64,000 nucleotides of DNA. Source: Micromonospora chokoriensis. GTDB taxonomy: Bacteria; Actinomycetota; Actinomycetes; Mycobacteriales; Micromonosporaceae. Positions 1 to 9,196 of the stretch are shown in pieces. The DNA lies in the NCBI RefSeq assembly GCF_000718555.1, contig NZ_JOAN01000005.1, positions 124,001 to 188,000 of the forward strand, given 5' to 3'. A program made the position numbers and the translations under genes. Below the pieces are notes generated by a model. The model did no database searches and was not told the origin of the DNA. It worked only from the letters and a program-made list of their open reading frames with translations. Positions within the stretch are counted from its first letter, which is position 1. Every line of letters begins with the position of its first letter.

Positions 1-88
1 GCAGGCTGCGGGTCTCCCCCAGCACCACGAGCGGGCCGTCAGGCAGCCGCACCGGCACGTAGTCCGATCGGAAGCGCGGACGCCACAT
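1..88 (-). CDS. RiPP/TOMM leader-peptide-binding-like protein, N-terminal fragment
   Basis: Only the first 29 codons are in the window; the gene runs off the left edge. The start is an ATG preceded by a strong GGGAGGAA site. The visible N-terminus (MWRPRFRSDYVPVRLPDG, then PLVVLGE) matches the opening pattern I associate with actinobacterial TOMM leader-peptide-binding or cyclodehydratase partner proteins, which begin with a basic RPRF stretch followed by a short beta-rich winged-helix-like segment. In those clusters the protein recruits the precursor leader for YcaO-type azoline formation. The neighbours (lipoprotein, large LuxR regulator, a possible small precursor ORF) would suit a RiPP cluster extending left. 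With so little sequence this assignment is tentative; any small beta-rich protein could open similarly. Confidence 0.45.
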   Translation of the reverse strand, partial: MWRPRFRSDYVPVRLPDGPLVVLGETRSL

Positions 89-238
89 GGGTTCCTCCCG
101 AGCTTCGTGGCCGGACCGTGGCACCGCCGGCCCCGCCGGCGATCACGGCTGCTGTCATCGTCGCGGTCCGGCGCGTCCGATCCGAGTGATGCCACCGGTT
201 TCTGCCGTTGCCGACGCCGTGCCCGCTCGGCGGCAGGG

Positions 239-1264
239 TCAGCCGGCGGTGACGGTCAGCGCGGTGTCGTTGAGCCCCAGCACCGATGTGCCGACGGTCT
301 GTGCCGGCACGAGCAGCACGAAGGTCTCCACCCGGGTCACCCGGATCGACTTTCCGCTGATCGCCTTGGGGTGACCGGTGGCGATCAGGTCCGGGCTCTG
401 CGGCTCCAATCGGACGGTGGCCGGACCGCCGGGCGCCGGGCGCAGCGTGTCGGTGGCGTGGATCGTCAGAAAGGTGAGTGTGCCGGTCGGCACCGCGACG
501 GCGCAGTCGGACCACTCGGCCCGGTCCATCGTCCGCTGCACCGCCCCGCCGACGCTGGCGAGCTGCTGCCCGTAGACCTCCCAACCGCCGGCGAACTGGC
601 CGTCGAGCAGCGGGCTCGACACGACGAGGGACCGGTTGCCCGTCGTGGACCCGATGCTGCGGGCGAACACCTCGGCGGCGAGGGCCCGACGGCTGGTCTC
701 GTCCAGGGCGGTGCCGCCCGCGGTGGCCGGCCGGCCGTCGATGCTCCGGGCGACCACTAGCGAAGGTTGGATGACTTGAACGTTGTGGCTGAGCTTCCAC
801 TGGCCGTCGGCACCGAGCACGAACTGGCTGACGTCCGTGGGCGCCAACTCCGAGCCGGTCAGCCGGAGGGTGGCCGTGGCGAGGAAACAGGCCGGTTCGC
901 CGGGTGGCACCGCGAAGACCGGGTTGATGTGCTGGAAGGACGGTTGCACACGCTGGTTGTACGCGGCCCTCCGTACTGCGGCGATGCTGAGGTCCAGCGA
1001 GGGCGACACCTCCTGCGCCCGCAGCGCCTCGACGTCGCCGGCCACCGAGGCGGCCGAGTCGGCCTGGTCGAAGGCGGTGAGCACGAGCGCGGCCCGATCC
1101 CGACCGAAAGTGGCCGGACCCTGGGGTGCCGGGGTGGCCGCGTCCACCGGCTCGCCACCACAACCGGTCAGCACGAGCAGCGCCACCGCGGCGGCGGCAA
1201 AAGGCATCGCCGGCACCGGCGCGGCGAGGGTACGCGGGCTCCTGACGGATCTTCTGCCGAGCAT
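239..1264 (-). CDS. Secreted lipoprotein of unknown function
   Basis: About 341 residues. I chose the ATG that follows a GGAGGA site (MLGRRSV...) over upstream in-frame starts. The N-terminus has basic residues, a hydrophobic stretch rich in Ala, Val and Leu, then the lipobox LTGC, so it should be exported by Sec and lipid-anchored on the outer face of the membrane. The rest is a soluble mixed alpha/beta protein with no motif I recognise; repeated phrases such as LRLTGSELAP and VRLEP suggest beta-rich domains. It lies between a LAL regulator upstream and the leader-binding-like gene downstream on the same strand, about 150 bases from each, so the three may be co-transcribed. Similar lipoproteins occur in RiPP clusters, but no role can be assigned from sequence. 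Confidence 0.7.
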   Translation of the reverse strand: MLGRRSVRSPRTLAAPVPAMPFAAAAVALLVLTGCGGEPVDAATPAPQGPATFGRDRAALVLTAFDQADSAASVAGDVEALRAQEVSPSLDLSIAAVRRAAYNQRVQPSFQHINPVFAVPPGEPACFLATATLRLTGSELAPTDVSQFVLGADGQWKLSHNVQVIQPSLVVARSIDGRPATAGGTALDETSRRALAAEVFARSIGSTTGNRSLVVSSPLLDGQFAGGWEVYGQQLASVGGAVQRTMDRAEWSDCAVAVPTGTLTFLTIHATDTLRPAPGGPATVRLEPQSPDLIATGHPKAISGKSIRVTRVETFVLLVPAQTVGTSVLGLNDTALTVTAG

Positions 1265-1415
1265 CTCGTCCTCCATCCACCACCGGTTGACGGGAATCGC
1301 GCCCGATGCAGTCGAGTATGTGAGCGGCGCTCGGGCCACGACGGTGGCGGCGCGGCCTCGTGCTGCCCGGCCTGTCGACGTTGCACCGAACGACGTCATC
1401 GGGCCTGGATCCCAG

Positions 1416-4295
1416 TCATCGATCGGTGTCATCGAGCCGAGCGACCCAGGCGGCCAGACCCGACCGGGAAGCGACGCCCGTCTTGCGGTAGAGGCGGGTC
1501 AGGTGCGCCTCCACGGTGCGGGGGCTGATGTTCAGCTGCCGCCCGATCAGTCGGCTGGTGGCCCCGGTCGCCGCCAGCCGCGCGATGTGCCACTCCCGGT
1601 CGGTCAGGGCGGCGACCTCGCGCGGGCCGACCGGACGGGCCAGCCGCAGGGCGACCCGTTCCGTCCCGCACCACCCGGCCAACTCCAGCGCCCGGCGGCG
1701 GGCCCGCGCCGCCAGGCCGACCTGGTCCGCGGCTTCGGCCGCCCGGGCCAGGGAGGCCAGGGCAAGGCTGCGCCGTAGCACCATCCCGCCGGCACGGAAC
1801 AGGTCGGCCGCGGTCTCCAGGTGCGGCAGCGCCGCCCCGACCTCGCCGCGGGCGAGCAGCACCTCGCCGTACGCCGACTCGGCAAAGCCCCGCTGCCCGG
1901 GCAGACCGACCTGATCCGCCTCGGCCAAGGCCAGCCGCGCCTGCCGCTCGGCGTCGGCCACCTCACCCGCGGCGAGCGCGGCGGCGCAGAGCAGCTCGTA
2001 CCACCTGGGCCGCAGCGACGTCTGGAGACGGCTCAGCCGGCTGTCGCCGCCGGCTGAGCACACCAGTTCGGCACAGGTCGCCGGATCACCCGACAGCAGC
2101 GCCGCGGTCGCCAGCGCCGTCGCGGCGGTACGACCGCACCAGGTGGCGAGGTCGGTGGCGATTCCGGCGGCGCTGCGGGCCAACGCCACCGCCCGGTCGT
2201 CGTCCCGGAGGCCACCACGCCACGCCGTCGCCTCCGCCTCGAACGCCAGGGCGAAGCTCAGCAGGTGGTGACTGCCGATGCGCCGGGCGACGATGCCCGC
2301 CTCGGTGGCCAATCCGATGGCGGTGTTCAGCTGCCCGCCGTGGTAGGCCACCTGACAACGACCGAGCAGCAGCTGGCACAGCCCGTCGTCGCGGTGTGCG
2401 GCACGCACGAGCGTCAGCCCCCGGTCGAGGTGCCGCACCGCGTCGGCCTGCCGTTCGAGGTACAACTCGCTCAGGCCGAGGGCGGTGAGGCAGTCGGGGT
2501 GGTCCCGCACGTCCCGGTCCGGCAGCGAGTCGACGATTCGGGCGCCGGCATCGAGCAGGCCCCGGGCGTCGTCGAGTGCGCCGTCGTGTGCGGCGGCCAG
2601 ACTACGGACGGCCAGCAGGCTGGCCCGGTCCGCGCCGGACCCGCCGAGATCTCCGCTGAGCACGTCGGGCAGCCCGGTCACGGGGTGGCCGGCCATGATG
2701 CCGGCGACGCCGATCTCGGTGGCGAGTCGGTAGCCGCCGGCGGGTCCGGCACCGGCTGGCAGGGTGGCCAGCTCCCGTCGGCTGATGGCCGCTGCCTCCG
2801 CGTAGTTGCCGAGCAGACGTTCCACGCGCGCCCAGAGAGCGACTGCCTGCGCCCGCCGCCCCTGTGGGTCGGCGGGGAACAGCGGCACGATCTCCTGGAG
2901 CAGGGCCCGGCTCTCGGCCAGATCCCCCGCCTCCCCGGTGATCTGGGCCAGCGCGAGCGACACGTCCTGGCGACGTTGCGTCAGCCCGGCCGTCGGCCGC
3001 AGCGCACGCAACGCCAGCCGCAGCCAGCGGATGGCCAGGTCCGGCGTCTCGCGCCGGACCTCCTGCGCGGCCCGGCAGAGCACGTTGACGCAGCGGTCGA
3101 CCCAGCCGCCGTTCGGCAGGGCGAGCAGGCGCTCCGCGTAGCGGGCCCGCTCCACGGGCGGCGCACCCAGATCGACCAGCGCGGTGAGCGCCCGCGCACA
3201 CGCGTTCACCTGCCACGCCGGGTCGGTGTCCTGAGCGACCGCCATCCGCAGCACCGGGTGCCGGAAGGCGAAGCGTCCCGTGCCGGGGACGCGGCGGATC
3301 AGGTCGAGCCGGGCCAACCGCCAGCAGGCCTCGACCGCCAGTGACGTCGGGACCTGCGCGACCTCGGCGAGCAGGTCCGCGGTGAAGGGCGCATCGACGA
3401 GCGCCCCGGCCCGCAGGCAGGCCAGCTCGACGGGGGGCAGGTCCGTCCACTCGCGGCGCAGCACGGCCACCGCCGCGTCGGACAGCCGGCCACCCTGTGC
3501 CTCACGGATCGGGTCCGCGCTGTTCGAGGCGGGGTCGCCCGGCAGCACCGCCAGGTAACCGGGGTTGCCGCCGGTCAGGTCGTACCGGGCGCGCAGCTGC
3601 GCCTGGTCGACGTGGGGGTGCAGGAGCGCGACCTCAGCGAGGCTGAGCGGGCGGAGTTCGACCCGGTCGTGTGACGTCGGTTCCGCATCGGCGTTCTCGT
3701 CGGGATCTGGTGGCCCGAACGGCATCGGGGTCGCCATCTGCTGCGGGCGGTAGACGAGCACGAGCAGCAGCGGGGCGGGCACCGGATACCGCAGGAGGTG
3801 GGCGATCAGACCGACGGAGGAGGCGTCCGCCCAGTGCAGGTCGTCGAGGACCAACACCAGACCGTCCCGGGCGGCCAGGGCGATCAGCCGGCGGGCCAGC
3901 TGGTAGGTCCGGAACCGCCGGGCGTCCGACGCCCGCGCCGGCGCCGCTGGCACCGCGGCGACGGACTCCGCCCAGATCTCCCCGGTGGGCCGTCCGGCAC
4001 CCACGCCGCGTCGGAGTGACTGCCCCTCCGTGAAGGCGTGGCGAAACACATGGAAGGGGACGCCTCGCTCATCCGGCGAGCAGGTCCCGACAGCCCAGGG
4101 GACGGTGGGGACGCACCGCGCAAGGGCCTCGCGGACGAACCGGGTCTTGCCGATTCCCGGCTCTCCGACCACCTCGCACACCATTTGCCAGCCACGGCTC
4201 AGCACGGCGGCCTGGGCTCTCCCGATACGTACCAACTGTGGTCGTCGCCCAACGAAGCGCGGGCTCAATGATGCGCTTTCCAGCCCAGGTGTCAT
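1416..4295 (-). CDS. LAL-type LuxR family transcriptional regulator (AAA ATPase, TPR-like, HTH)
   Basis: About 959 residues from the chosen ATG (MTPGLES...), which fits the 900-1000 residue LAL/MalT-like class. An N-terminal ATPase has a Walker A GEPGIGKT near residues 44-51 and a Walker B-type LVLVLDDLHWAD about 120 residues later. The long middle is helical and rich in Ala, Leu and Arg, as in TPR-like sensor domains. The last 65 residues form a LuxR/GerE helix-turn-helix (LTDREWHIARLAATG, then the recognition helix SPRTVEAHLTRLYRKTG). Such proteins are usually ATP-dependent, cluster-situated activators. An in-frame start 26 codons upstream is possible. The chosen ATG overlaps the stop of a small upstream ORF by one base (TGATG), which would couple their translation if that ORF is real. 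Confidence 0.9.
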   Translation of the reverse strand: MTPGLESASLSPRFVGRRPQLVRIGRAQAAVLSRGWQMVCEVVGEPGIGKTRFVREALARCVPTVPWAVGTCSPDERGVPFHVFRHAFTEGQSLRRGVGAGRPTGEIWAESVAAVPAAPARASDARRFRTYQLARRLIALAARDGLVLVLDDLHWADASSVGLIAHLLRYPVPAPLLLVLVYRPQQMATPMPFGPPDPDENADAEPTSHDRVELRPLSLAEVALLHPHVDQAQLRARYDLTGGNPGYLAVLPGDPASNSADPIREAQGGRLSDAAVAVLRREWTDLPPVELACLRAGALVDAPFTADLLAEVAQVPTSLAVEACWRLARLDLIRRVPGTGRFAFRHPVLRMAVAQDTDPAWQVNACARALTALVDLGAPPVERARYAERLLALPNGGWVDRCVNVLCRAAQEVRRETPDLAIRWLRLALRALRPTAGLTQRRQDVSLALAQITGEAGDLAESRALLQEIVPLFPADPQGRRAQAVALWARVERLLGNYAEAAAISRRELATLPAGAGPAGGYRLATEIGVAGIMAGHPVTGLPDVLSGDLGGSGADRASLLAVRSLAAAHDGALDDARGLLDAGARIVDSLPDRDVRDHPDCLTALGLSELYLERQADAVRHLDRGLTLVRAAHRDDGLCQLLLGRCQVAYHGGQLNTAIGLATEAGIVARRIGSHHLLSFALAFEAEATAWRGGLRDDDRAVALARSAAGIATDLATWCGRTAATALATAALLSGDPATCAELVCSAGGDSRLSRLQTSLRPRWYELLCAAALAAGEVADAERQARLALAEADQVGLPGQRGFAESAYGEVLLARGEVGAALPHLETAADLFRAGGMVLRRSLALASLARAAEAADQVGLAARARRRALELAGWCGTERVALRLARPVGPREVAALTDREWHIARLAATGATSRLIGRQLNISPRTVEAHLTRLYRKTGVASRSGLAAWVARLDDTDR

Positions 4296-4567
4296 CACGC
4301 AGACCAGACGCCTTCCGGCACAGTCAAAGGAATTGATCGCACTATACCGGAGCACCGGCAAATGTCGAAACATACAGCTGCGGCCAATTCCCTTTTAACG
4401 CGTGGCATGGAGATGCAGTTCTTTCCGACATCGCACCACAAGCCGCAGAAAATGACTGGTAGCCAGAAGCGCGGAACGATGCCCATGAAACCCAATAAAT
4501 CGCCCGCCACCTGGGCAATCATCAAGGGGTCGCCTATATCGAATCGCCCGAAGCGGTCATATTCCAT
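4295..4567 (-). CDS. Possible small ORF (RiPP-precursor-like or membrane peptide), uncertain
   Basis: A 90-residue open frame with an ATG preceded by GAAGG at good spacing; its stop overlaps the LAL regulator start. The first third is acidic and leader-like (MEYDRFGRFDIGDPLM), followed by a hydrophobic stretch with Phe, Trp and two Cys (FWLPVIFCGLWCDVG), then a basic segment and three more Cys. Local GC is clearly lower than in flanking genes, as is common for RiPP precursors but also for plain intergenic DNA. The frame lacks the strong third-position GC of neighbouring genes. It resembles no precursor family I can name. The case rests on the coupling, the RBS and the possible RiPP neighbours. 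Confidence 0.28.
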   Translation of the reverse strand: MEYDRFGRFDIGDPLMIAQVAGDLLGFMGIVPRFWLPVIFCGLWCDVGKNCISMPRVKRELAAAVCFDICRCSGIVRSIPLTVPEGVWSA

Positions 4568-4803
4568 CCTGGCCTTCGACCCTGACGCTCATCCCACATG
4601 ACGAGTCGTCGGCAAGCGCTCCCACGGCGACAAATGACTGGATTCCCACCGACAGAATTGGCCACCTGACGCCAATCTTCAACATGCGAACGGCAAAATG
4701 CAGACGCGACAAGCACACGAGACGAAAGAGAAGAACCGCAGGCATCCGGCCGACGGCAACGGGCCAAGCACCCGCCTCCTGTGCCACGGGGGCACCGCGA
4801 CCA
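4568..4803. other. Lower-GC intergenic region upstream of the LAL regulator
   Basis: This gap separates the 3' end of the MocR-type gene from the small ORF and LAL gene. It is noticeably richer in A and T than the surrounding coding DNA and has no convincing coding frame. It probably contains the minus-strand promoter of the regulator, but I could not pick a clear -35/-10 pair. Confidence 0.4.
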
Positions 4804-6228
4804 TCAGCGGCAGACCTCCGCACGGACCTCTGCGACCCCGCCGGCAAGGGCTTCCACTCCGTCGCTGATGGAACGCTCGGTCAGGTTGGCATAGCCGAAA
4901 ATCAGCCCGCCGGGTCCGGCGGGGCTCAGCCGGTAACGGGAGACGCCCTGCACGACCAGTCCGCGCCGGGCGGCGGCCGCAACGACCAGCGCCTCGTCGA
5001 GGTCATCCGGGAGCCAGGTCACGACGTGTTGGCCCGCCGCGACACCGACCGGCTCCAGTTCGGGTAGCCGTGCGCGCAGCGCGGCCAGGAGCGCGTCGCG
5101 GCGGCGGCGGTAGACCGGGCGCATTCGCCGTAGGTGCCGGTCGAACTCGCCGCGGGTAAGGAAGTCGGCGAAGGTGAGCTGGTCGATGACGGGAGAGCCG
5201 CGGTCGGCCCGTACCTTGGCCGCCGTGATTTCGTCGACCAGGTGTGACGGCGCGAGCAGCCACCCGAGGCGCAGCCCTGGCGCCAGGGTCTTGCTCGCTG
5301 TGCCGCAGTAGACGACGCTGTCGGGTGCCAGCCCCTGCATCGCGCCGACGGGCGAGCGGTCATAGCGGTACTCCGCGTCGTAGTCGTCCTCGATCACCAC
5401 GGCGCCGCGACGCTGCGCCCAGCCGATGACCCGGGCCCGCGCGGTGGCCGACAGGACTCCGCCGGTGGGCCACTGGTGCGAGGGCGTCAGCACGACGGCG
5501 TCCGCGTCGGTCTGTTCGAGCTTCTCGACGAGAATGCCGTTCGTCCCGACCGGAACGCCGATCACGTCCAGGCCGACGCTGGCCGCGACGCGGCGGGCGT
5601 CGTCGTCTGCGGATGGGTCCTCGACGGCCAACCTGCGCGCGCCGCGCGCCGCGAGCGCCTGGAGTATCAGCGCGACGCCTTGGCCATAGCCACTGCAGAT
5701 CACGACGTTCTCCGGGCGGGCCGATGTGCCGCGGACCCGGCTGAGGTAGTCGATCAGGGCCGTGTGCAGTTCGGGTACGCCACGACCGTCGAGGTAGGCG
5801 AAGCGTTCATTCGGCGTGGTGGTGAGGACTGTTCGCACCGAACGCAGCCAGGCGGCCCGGGGAAATGACGACACGTCGGTGCGGCCGTACCCGAAGTCGA
5901 TCCGGGCCGCCGGCCGATCCCCGCCGCGCCGATCCGCCGACGGCGGAACCGGCTCGACCGCGACCTGGGTGTAGCCGCCCGCTCGACTGGTGAGGTACCC
6001 CTCGGCGATGAGTTGCTGGTATGCCTCGACCACGACGCCGCGTGAGACTCCCAGATCGGCTGCGATGGTGCGGGTGGGCGGCAGAGACGTCCCAAGACGC
6101 AACCGGCCGGCCCGGATGCTGCCCCGGATCGAGGCGGCGATCTGCCGGTGCAGCGGTTCGGCCGCGGACCGGTCGACATGGATGAGCAGGTCCGCCGCAG
6201 TGCTCGAATTGGTCCTGCTTCGGCCCAT
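4804..6228 (-). CDS. MocR/PdxR-type regulator (GntR HTH fused to aminotransferase-like domain)
   Basis: About 474 residues, typical for MocR proteins. The N-terminal 75 residues are a winged helix of GntR type (PLHRQIAASIRGSIRAGRL, then LPPTRTIAADLGVSRGVVVEAYQQL). The remainder is a fold-type I PLP aminotransferase-like domain: YDAEYRYDR and CGTASKTLAPGLRLGWLLAP contain the Lys expected to hold PLP. Family members sense PLP or amino compounds and control vitamin B6 or neighbouring metabolic genes. I chose the ATG giving MGRSRTNSS because the longest frame would run into the divergent oxidase gene. The 47-base gap shared with that oxidase is the likely operator region, so control of the oxidase is a reasonable inference. 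Confidence 0.9.
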   Translation of the reverse strand: MGRSRTNSSTAADLLIHVDRSAAEPLHRQIAASIRGSIRAGRLRLGTSLPPTRTIAADLGVSRGVVVEAYQQLIAEGYLTSRAGGYTQVAVEPVPPSADRRGGDRPAARIDFGYGRTDVSSFPRAAWLRSVRTVLTTTPNERFAYLDGRGVPELHTALIDYLSRVRGTSARPENVVICSGYGQGVALILQALAARGARRLAVEDPSADDDARRVAASVGLDVIGVPVGTNGILVEKLEQTDADAVVLTPSHQWPTGGVLSATARARVIGWAQRRGAVVIEDDYDAEYRYDRSPVGAMQGLAPDSVVYCGTASKTLAPGLRLGWLLAPSHLVDEITAAKVRADRGSPVIDQLTFADFLTRGEFDRHLRRMRPVYRRRRDALLAALRARLPELEPVGVAAGQHVVTWLPDDLDEALVVAAAARRGLVVQGVSRYRLSPAGPGGLIFGYANLTERSISDGVEALAGGVAEVRAEVCR

Positions 6229-6275
6229 GAGATCGGACCTTACCGGGTGTACCGATTTCCGCCAGGCTCGGACGT

Positions 6276-7628
6276 ATGACGACAACGACCAGTCCCCGCT
6301 TCGAGGGCCGCCTCCTCAGCCCTGGTGATCCGGGTTACGACGCGGCCCGCACCGTCTGGAACGCCATGATTGACCGGCGCCCGCAAATGATCGTGCAGGC
6401 GGCGAGCGTCACCGACGTGGTGGCTGCGGTACGCCTGGCCCGCGAACTTGACCTAGAGATCGGGGTGCGCTGCGGTGGGCACAACGTGGCCGGACTCGCC
6501 GTCCCCGCGAACGGCCTGATGATCGACCTGACCCCGTTGAACGGCGTTCGGGTCGACCCGATCCGGCGACGCGCCCGGGTCCAGGGCGGCGCGCTGCTCG
6601 GCGCACTCGACCGGGCGTCGCAGCCATACGGCCTCGCCACGACCGCGGGTAACGTCTCGCACACCGGCGTCGGCGGCCTGACCCTCGGCGGCGGCATGGG
6701 CTGGCTCGCCCGCCAACACGGGTTGGCCTGCGACAACGTCGTCTCCTACACGATGGTCACCGCGGACGGGGAGGTGGTGACCGCGAGCCGAACCGAGAAC
6801 CCCGCCCTCTACTGGGGCCTGCGCGGCGGGGGCGGCAACTTCGGCACCGTCACCGACTTCGAGTTCCAACTGCACCACACCGGAACACAGACCCTGGTCG
6901 CCGAGTTCGATTTCCGCGCCGAGGACGCCGTACCGGTGCTCGAGGGCTGGCGGGACCTCAACGCCGTCGCGCCGCGGCAGGCGACCTTCACCGCCGATGT
7001 CCACGGCACGGCCAGGGGCCCTATCGCCACCGTCGGCTTCGTCTGGGTCGGCGACCCGGCACCGGGTCACCGGTTGCTGCCGGCGATGCGGGCGCTCGGG
7101 CGCCCGGTCGCTGAGCGGGTCACCACCCCGTCATACCTGGAACTGCAGCAACGCGACGACACCGTCGGCGCTCACGCCTACCGCCGGTACTCCAGCGCGC
7201 ACTACCTGCGGCAGTTCCCCACCGCCGCGATCGAGGCGTTCCTGCTGCGCGGAGCGTCGGACCTGCACACCGGCGCCCACCTGCCCGGCGTCGGCCTGCA
7301 GGCGCACGGCGGCGCCATCGCCGACGTCGCGGATGCCGACGCGGCGTTCAGCCACCGCGGCACCGCGTTCGAGTTCAGCGCCGGCTCCCGCTGGACCGAG
7401 CCATCCGAAGACGACATTCGGATGGCAGCGGCTCGCAGCGCCGGATCCGCGCTCGACCCGTACGCCGACGGCGTCTACGTCAACTCGCTCGCCGCCGACG
7501 AGGGGCAACGCGGGGTACGCCGCGCATACCCGGCCGCCAAGCTCGCCAGGCTCACCGCACTCAAGACGATCTGGGACCCGCACAACGTATTCCACCTCAA
7601 CCACAACATCCGGCCGCACGGCCAGTAA
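6276..7628 (+). CDS. FAD-binding oxidoreductase, berberine bridge enzyme (BBE)-like
   Basis: 450 residues, the normal length for bacterial BBE-like flavin oxidases. An N-terminal FAD-binding PCMH domain includes VRCGGHNVAG, whose His is the usual covalent 8-alpha flavin attachment, and the Gly-rich TGVGGLTLGGGMGWLARQHG. The C-terminal BBE signature is YVNSLAADEG followed later by ALKTIWDPHNVFHLNHNIRP. Plant bicovalent enzymes also use a Cys in the loop before VGGLTLGGG; here that position reads NVSHTGVGG, so single His linkage is expected. No signal peptide is visible, so it is probably cytosolic. The substrate is unknown; relatives oxidise sugars, alkaloid-like metabolites or tetramic acids. 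It is divergently arranged with the MocR regulator. Confidence 0.92.
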   Translation: MTTTTSPRFEGRLLSPGDPGYDAARTVWNAMIDRRPQMIVQAASVTDVVAAVRLARELDLEIGVRCGGHNVAGLAVPANGLMIDLTPLNGVRVDPIRRRARVQGGALLGALDRASQPYGLATTAGNVSHTGVGGLTLGGGMGWLARQHGLACDNVVSYTMVTADGEVVTASRTENPALYWGLRGGGGNFGTVTDFEFQLHHTGTQTLVAEFDFRAEDAVPVLEGWRDLNAVAPRQATFTADVHGTARGPIATVGFVWVGDPAPGHRLLPAMRALGRPVAERVTTPSYLELQQRDDTVGAHAYRRYSSAHYLRQFPTAAIEAFLLRGASDLHTGAHLPGVGLQAHGGAIADVADADAAFSHRGTAFEFSAGSRWTEPSEDDIRMAAARSAGSALDPYADGVYVNSLAADEGQRGVRRAYPAAKLARLTALKTIWDPHNVFHLNHNIRPHGQ

Positions 7629-7675
7629 CGCGGCCGGCCGCCCCTGCCCAGCCTGGTTACCGGCTGTTCGGGGCG

Positions 7676-7694
7676 CAGGGCCCTGGCGGCCCTG
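7676..7694. terminator. Hairpin between convergent genes
   Basis: A 7-bp perfect stem (CAGGGCC/GGCCCTG) with a 5-base loop lies between the stops of the BBE-like gene and the LURP-one-like gene. It has no T tract, which is common in high-GC actinobacteria. It could serve both strands. Confidence 0.45.
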
Positions 7695-7755
7695 ATTCGG
7701 CAATCCCGCCGTGGCAGCGGGAAACGAACCCTCAGCACCGCTGCTGCCCAGGAGG

Positions 7756-8259
7756 TCAGTCCTCGTCGCCCTTCTTCTTGTTCTTGTCGCGATTCATGGC
7801 CAGGTCGAGCGCGAGGACGCTGCCGATGATGAGCAGCGGATCGACGCCGGCAGTGACCTGCACGGCGTAGGTGTCCCGGATCGTCAGCCACCGCTTGGAG
7901 ACCGCGGCCACCTCGGTGCCGTCGCGTTCGATCACGTACTCGTGGTCGAGCAGGTCACCCTTCATCTCCAGGTCGTCGGGCCCCGGCACGTCGATGGTGA
8001 ACTTGTCGCGGAACGGCGTGAGCAGATTCTTGCGGACCTCTGCGGCCTTCTCGCCGCCGATCCGGATCTCGTACGTGGGACGCAGCGCCACCAAGTGCCG
8101 GTGCAGCGTGGCGACCTCATGGCCGGAGGCATCCTCGATGACGACCTTGTTGCGGACGCTGAGCACCTTGCCGTCGACGTGGAAGACCTTGGCACCGTGC
8201 TCGTCGAGCACGTCGAAGTCGTCGCCGATCGAGAAGAACCGCTCCCTGATGACAAACAT
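7756..8259 (-). CDS. LURP-one-related (LOR/YxjI-like) family protein
   Basis: 167 residues from ATG (MFVIRERFFSIGDDFDVLDE), the standard length and opening of bacterial LURP-one-related proteins. The body alternates short strands such as VFHVDGKVLSVRNKVVIED and YEIRIGGEKAAEVRKN, consistent with the tubby-like 12-stranded barrel. It ends in a hydrophobic segment (VDPLLIIGSVLALDLAMN) and a Lys-rich tail, which fits the central helix of that fold. The molecular role of bacterial members is not established; membrane or phosphoinositide-like binding has been suggested by analogy with tubby proteins. A longer in-frame extension exists upstream but would lack the family's N-terminal pattern. Its neighbours do not clarify the function. 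Confidence 0.85.
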   Translation of the reverse strand: MFVIRERFFSIGDDFDVLDEHGAKVFHVDGKVLSVRNKVVIEDASGHEVATLHRHLVALRPTYEIRIGGEKAAEVRKNLLTPFRDKFTIDVPGPDDLEMKGDLLDHEYVIERDGTEVAAVSKRWLTIRDTYAVQVTAGVDPLLIIGSVLALDLAMNRDKNKKKGDED

Positions 8260-8617
8260 GAATCGATTCTCCCCCACCGTGCAGGGAAGTGCTGGCCGAG
8301 GCGAACCGACACTGACGCCCATCGATGTTGCAAATGTGGACCCAGACGTGCTGGAATGGCTCATATCGCCGCAGCGCGGGGGCAACCGCGCTGAGAACGG
8401 CCAGCACGGGAGCATCGTAGGGGCGGCGCGTCGCATTGGCAGACGCTCGCATGCCCCATTGCCGGGCCATCGCCACGACGGCGGGCAGGCATTCTCGCTC
8501 GCCACACGCATCCCCGGCACGCGTCCCCGACGGCCGACGCTCGACGCCTGACCAGCCCGGGGGCATTCGATTCGGCCTGCCAGCGCAATAGAACCGGCGA
8601 CGAGGTGAGAAGCGATC
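8260..8617. other. Intergenic region between divergent genes
   Basis: Separates the LURP-one-like gene (minus) and the membrane-anchored hypothetical (plus). Open frames here are shadows. It presumably holds both promoters, but I saw no clear consensus hexamers. Confidence 0.4.
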
Positions 8618-9196
8618 ATGATTTCCCGAGAGAGTTTCGCGGGGTGGTACCGCCACCGCCTGCTCTGGGTGGCGGTGATCCTGCTGGCGACGTCGGCCGG
8701 CACGGTCGTACTGGTCGATCGGGCCGACCCGGAGGCGGAGCCGGCGGATCTGCAGGCGCAGATTGTGGCCCGAATGCGGACCACGCTCGAACAGGTGGAC
8801 CCGGGACAGCACAACCACGCCGGGCACAGCGCCCAGCAGGGGGACGCGGCGGCGAAGCCGCCAGTGATCTGCGGGGTCCGCGTCTACGGCTACGAGCCAG
8901 CGGAGGCCACTGCACTCGCCGACGTTCAGGAGGTCTACGGCTTCCACCTCTGTGGAGTCGCCGAACAGAAGCGCCCCTGGGACGTGGCGGTCAAGTTGGC
9001 CGGCCCCTTGATCATGGACATGTCCACCAACCCGCCGGGCATCCAGGTCGTCGAGGCGACCGCCGACGTCATGTTCATCGACCGGCTACGGGAGATGTTC
9101 CCGGCCAAGTACGCGACATTGGCGCAAGCGGAGGCGCTGACCGCTGCGGAGTTGGCCGACCAGCGCCGCCGGTATGACGCCGCAGCAGGGCTCTGA
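8618..9196 (+). CDS. Membrane-anchored hypothetical protein
   Basis: 192 residues; the ATG follows a GAGG site about ten bases upstream. Residues 13-32 (LLWVAVILLATSAGTVVLV) form a single N-terminal transmembrane or uncleaved signal-anchor helix with a basic flank inside, leaving an extracytoplasmic domain of about 155 residues. That domain includes an acidic and His-rich linker (GQHNHAGHSAQQ), a pair of Cys about 60 residues apart (VICGVRVYG and FHLCGVAEQ) that could form a disulfide, and a helical end (ALTAAELADQRRRYD). I do not recognise a family. It stands alone between unrelated genes and its codon use fits the genome, so it looks like a real gene of unknown role. Confidence 0.7.
   Translation: MISRESFAGWYRHRLLWVAVILLATSAGTVVLVDRADPEAEPADLQAQIVARMRTTLEQVDPGQHNHAGHSAQQGDAAAKPPVICGVRVYGYEPAEATALADVQEVYGFHLCGVAEQKRPWDVAVKLAGPLIMDMSTNPPGIQVVEATADVMFIDRLREMFPAKYATLAQAEALTAAELADQRRRYDAAAGL

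Noticed and set aside
2265..3344. 359-codon plus-strand frame opposite the LAL regulator
   Set aside because: Antisense shadow with unnatural composition; the LAL domains are intact on the other strand.
4557..4847. Minus-strand frame containing MLKIGVRWPILSVG as possible second precursor
   Set aside because: No ribosome site, overlaps the end of the MocR gene and the start of the better-supported small ORF.
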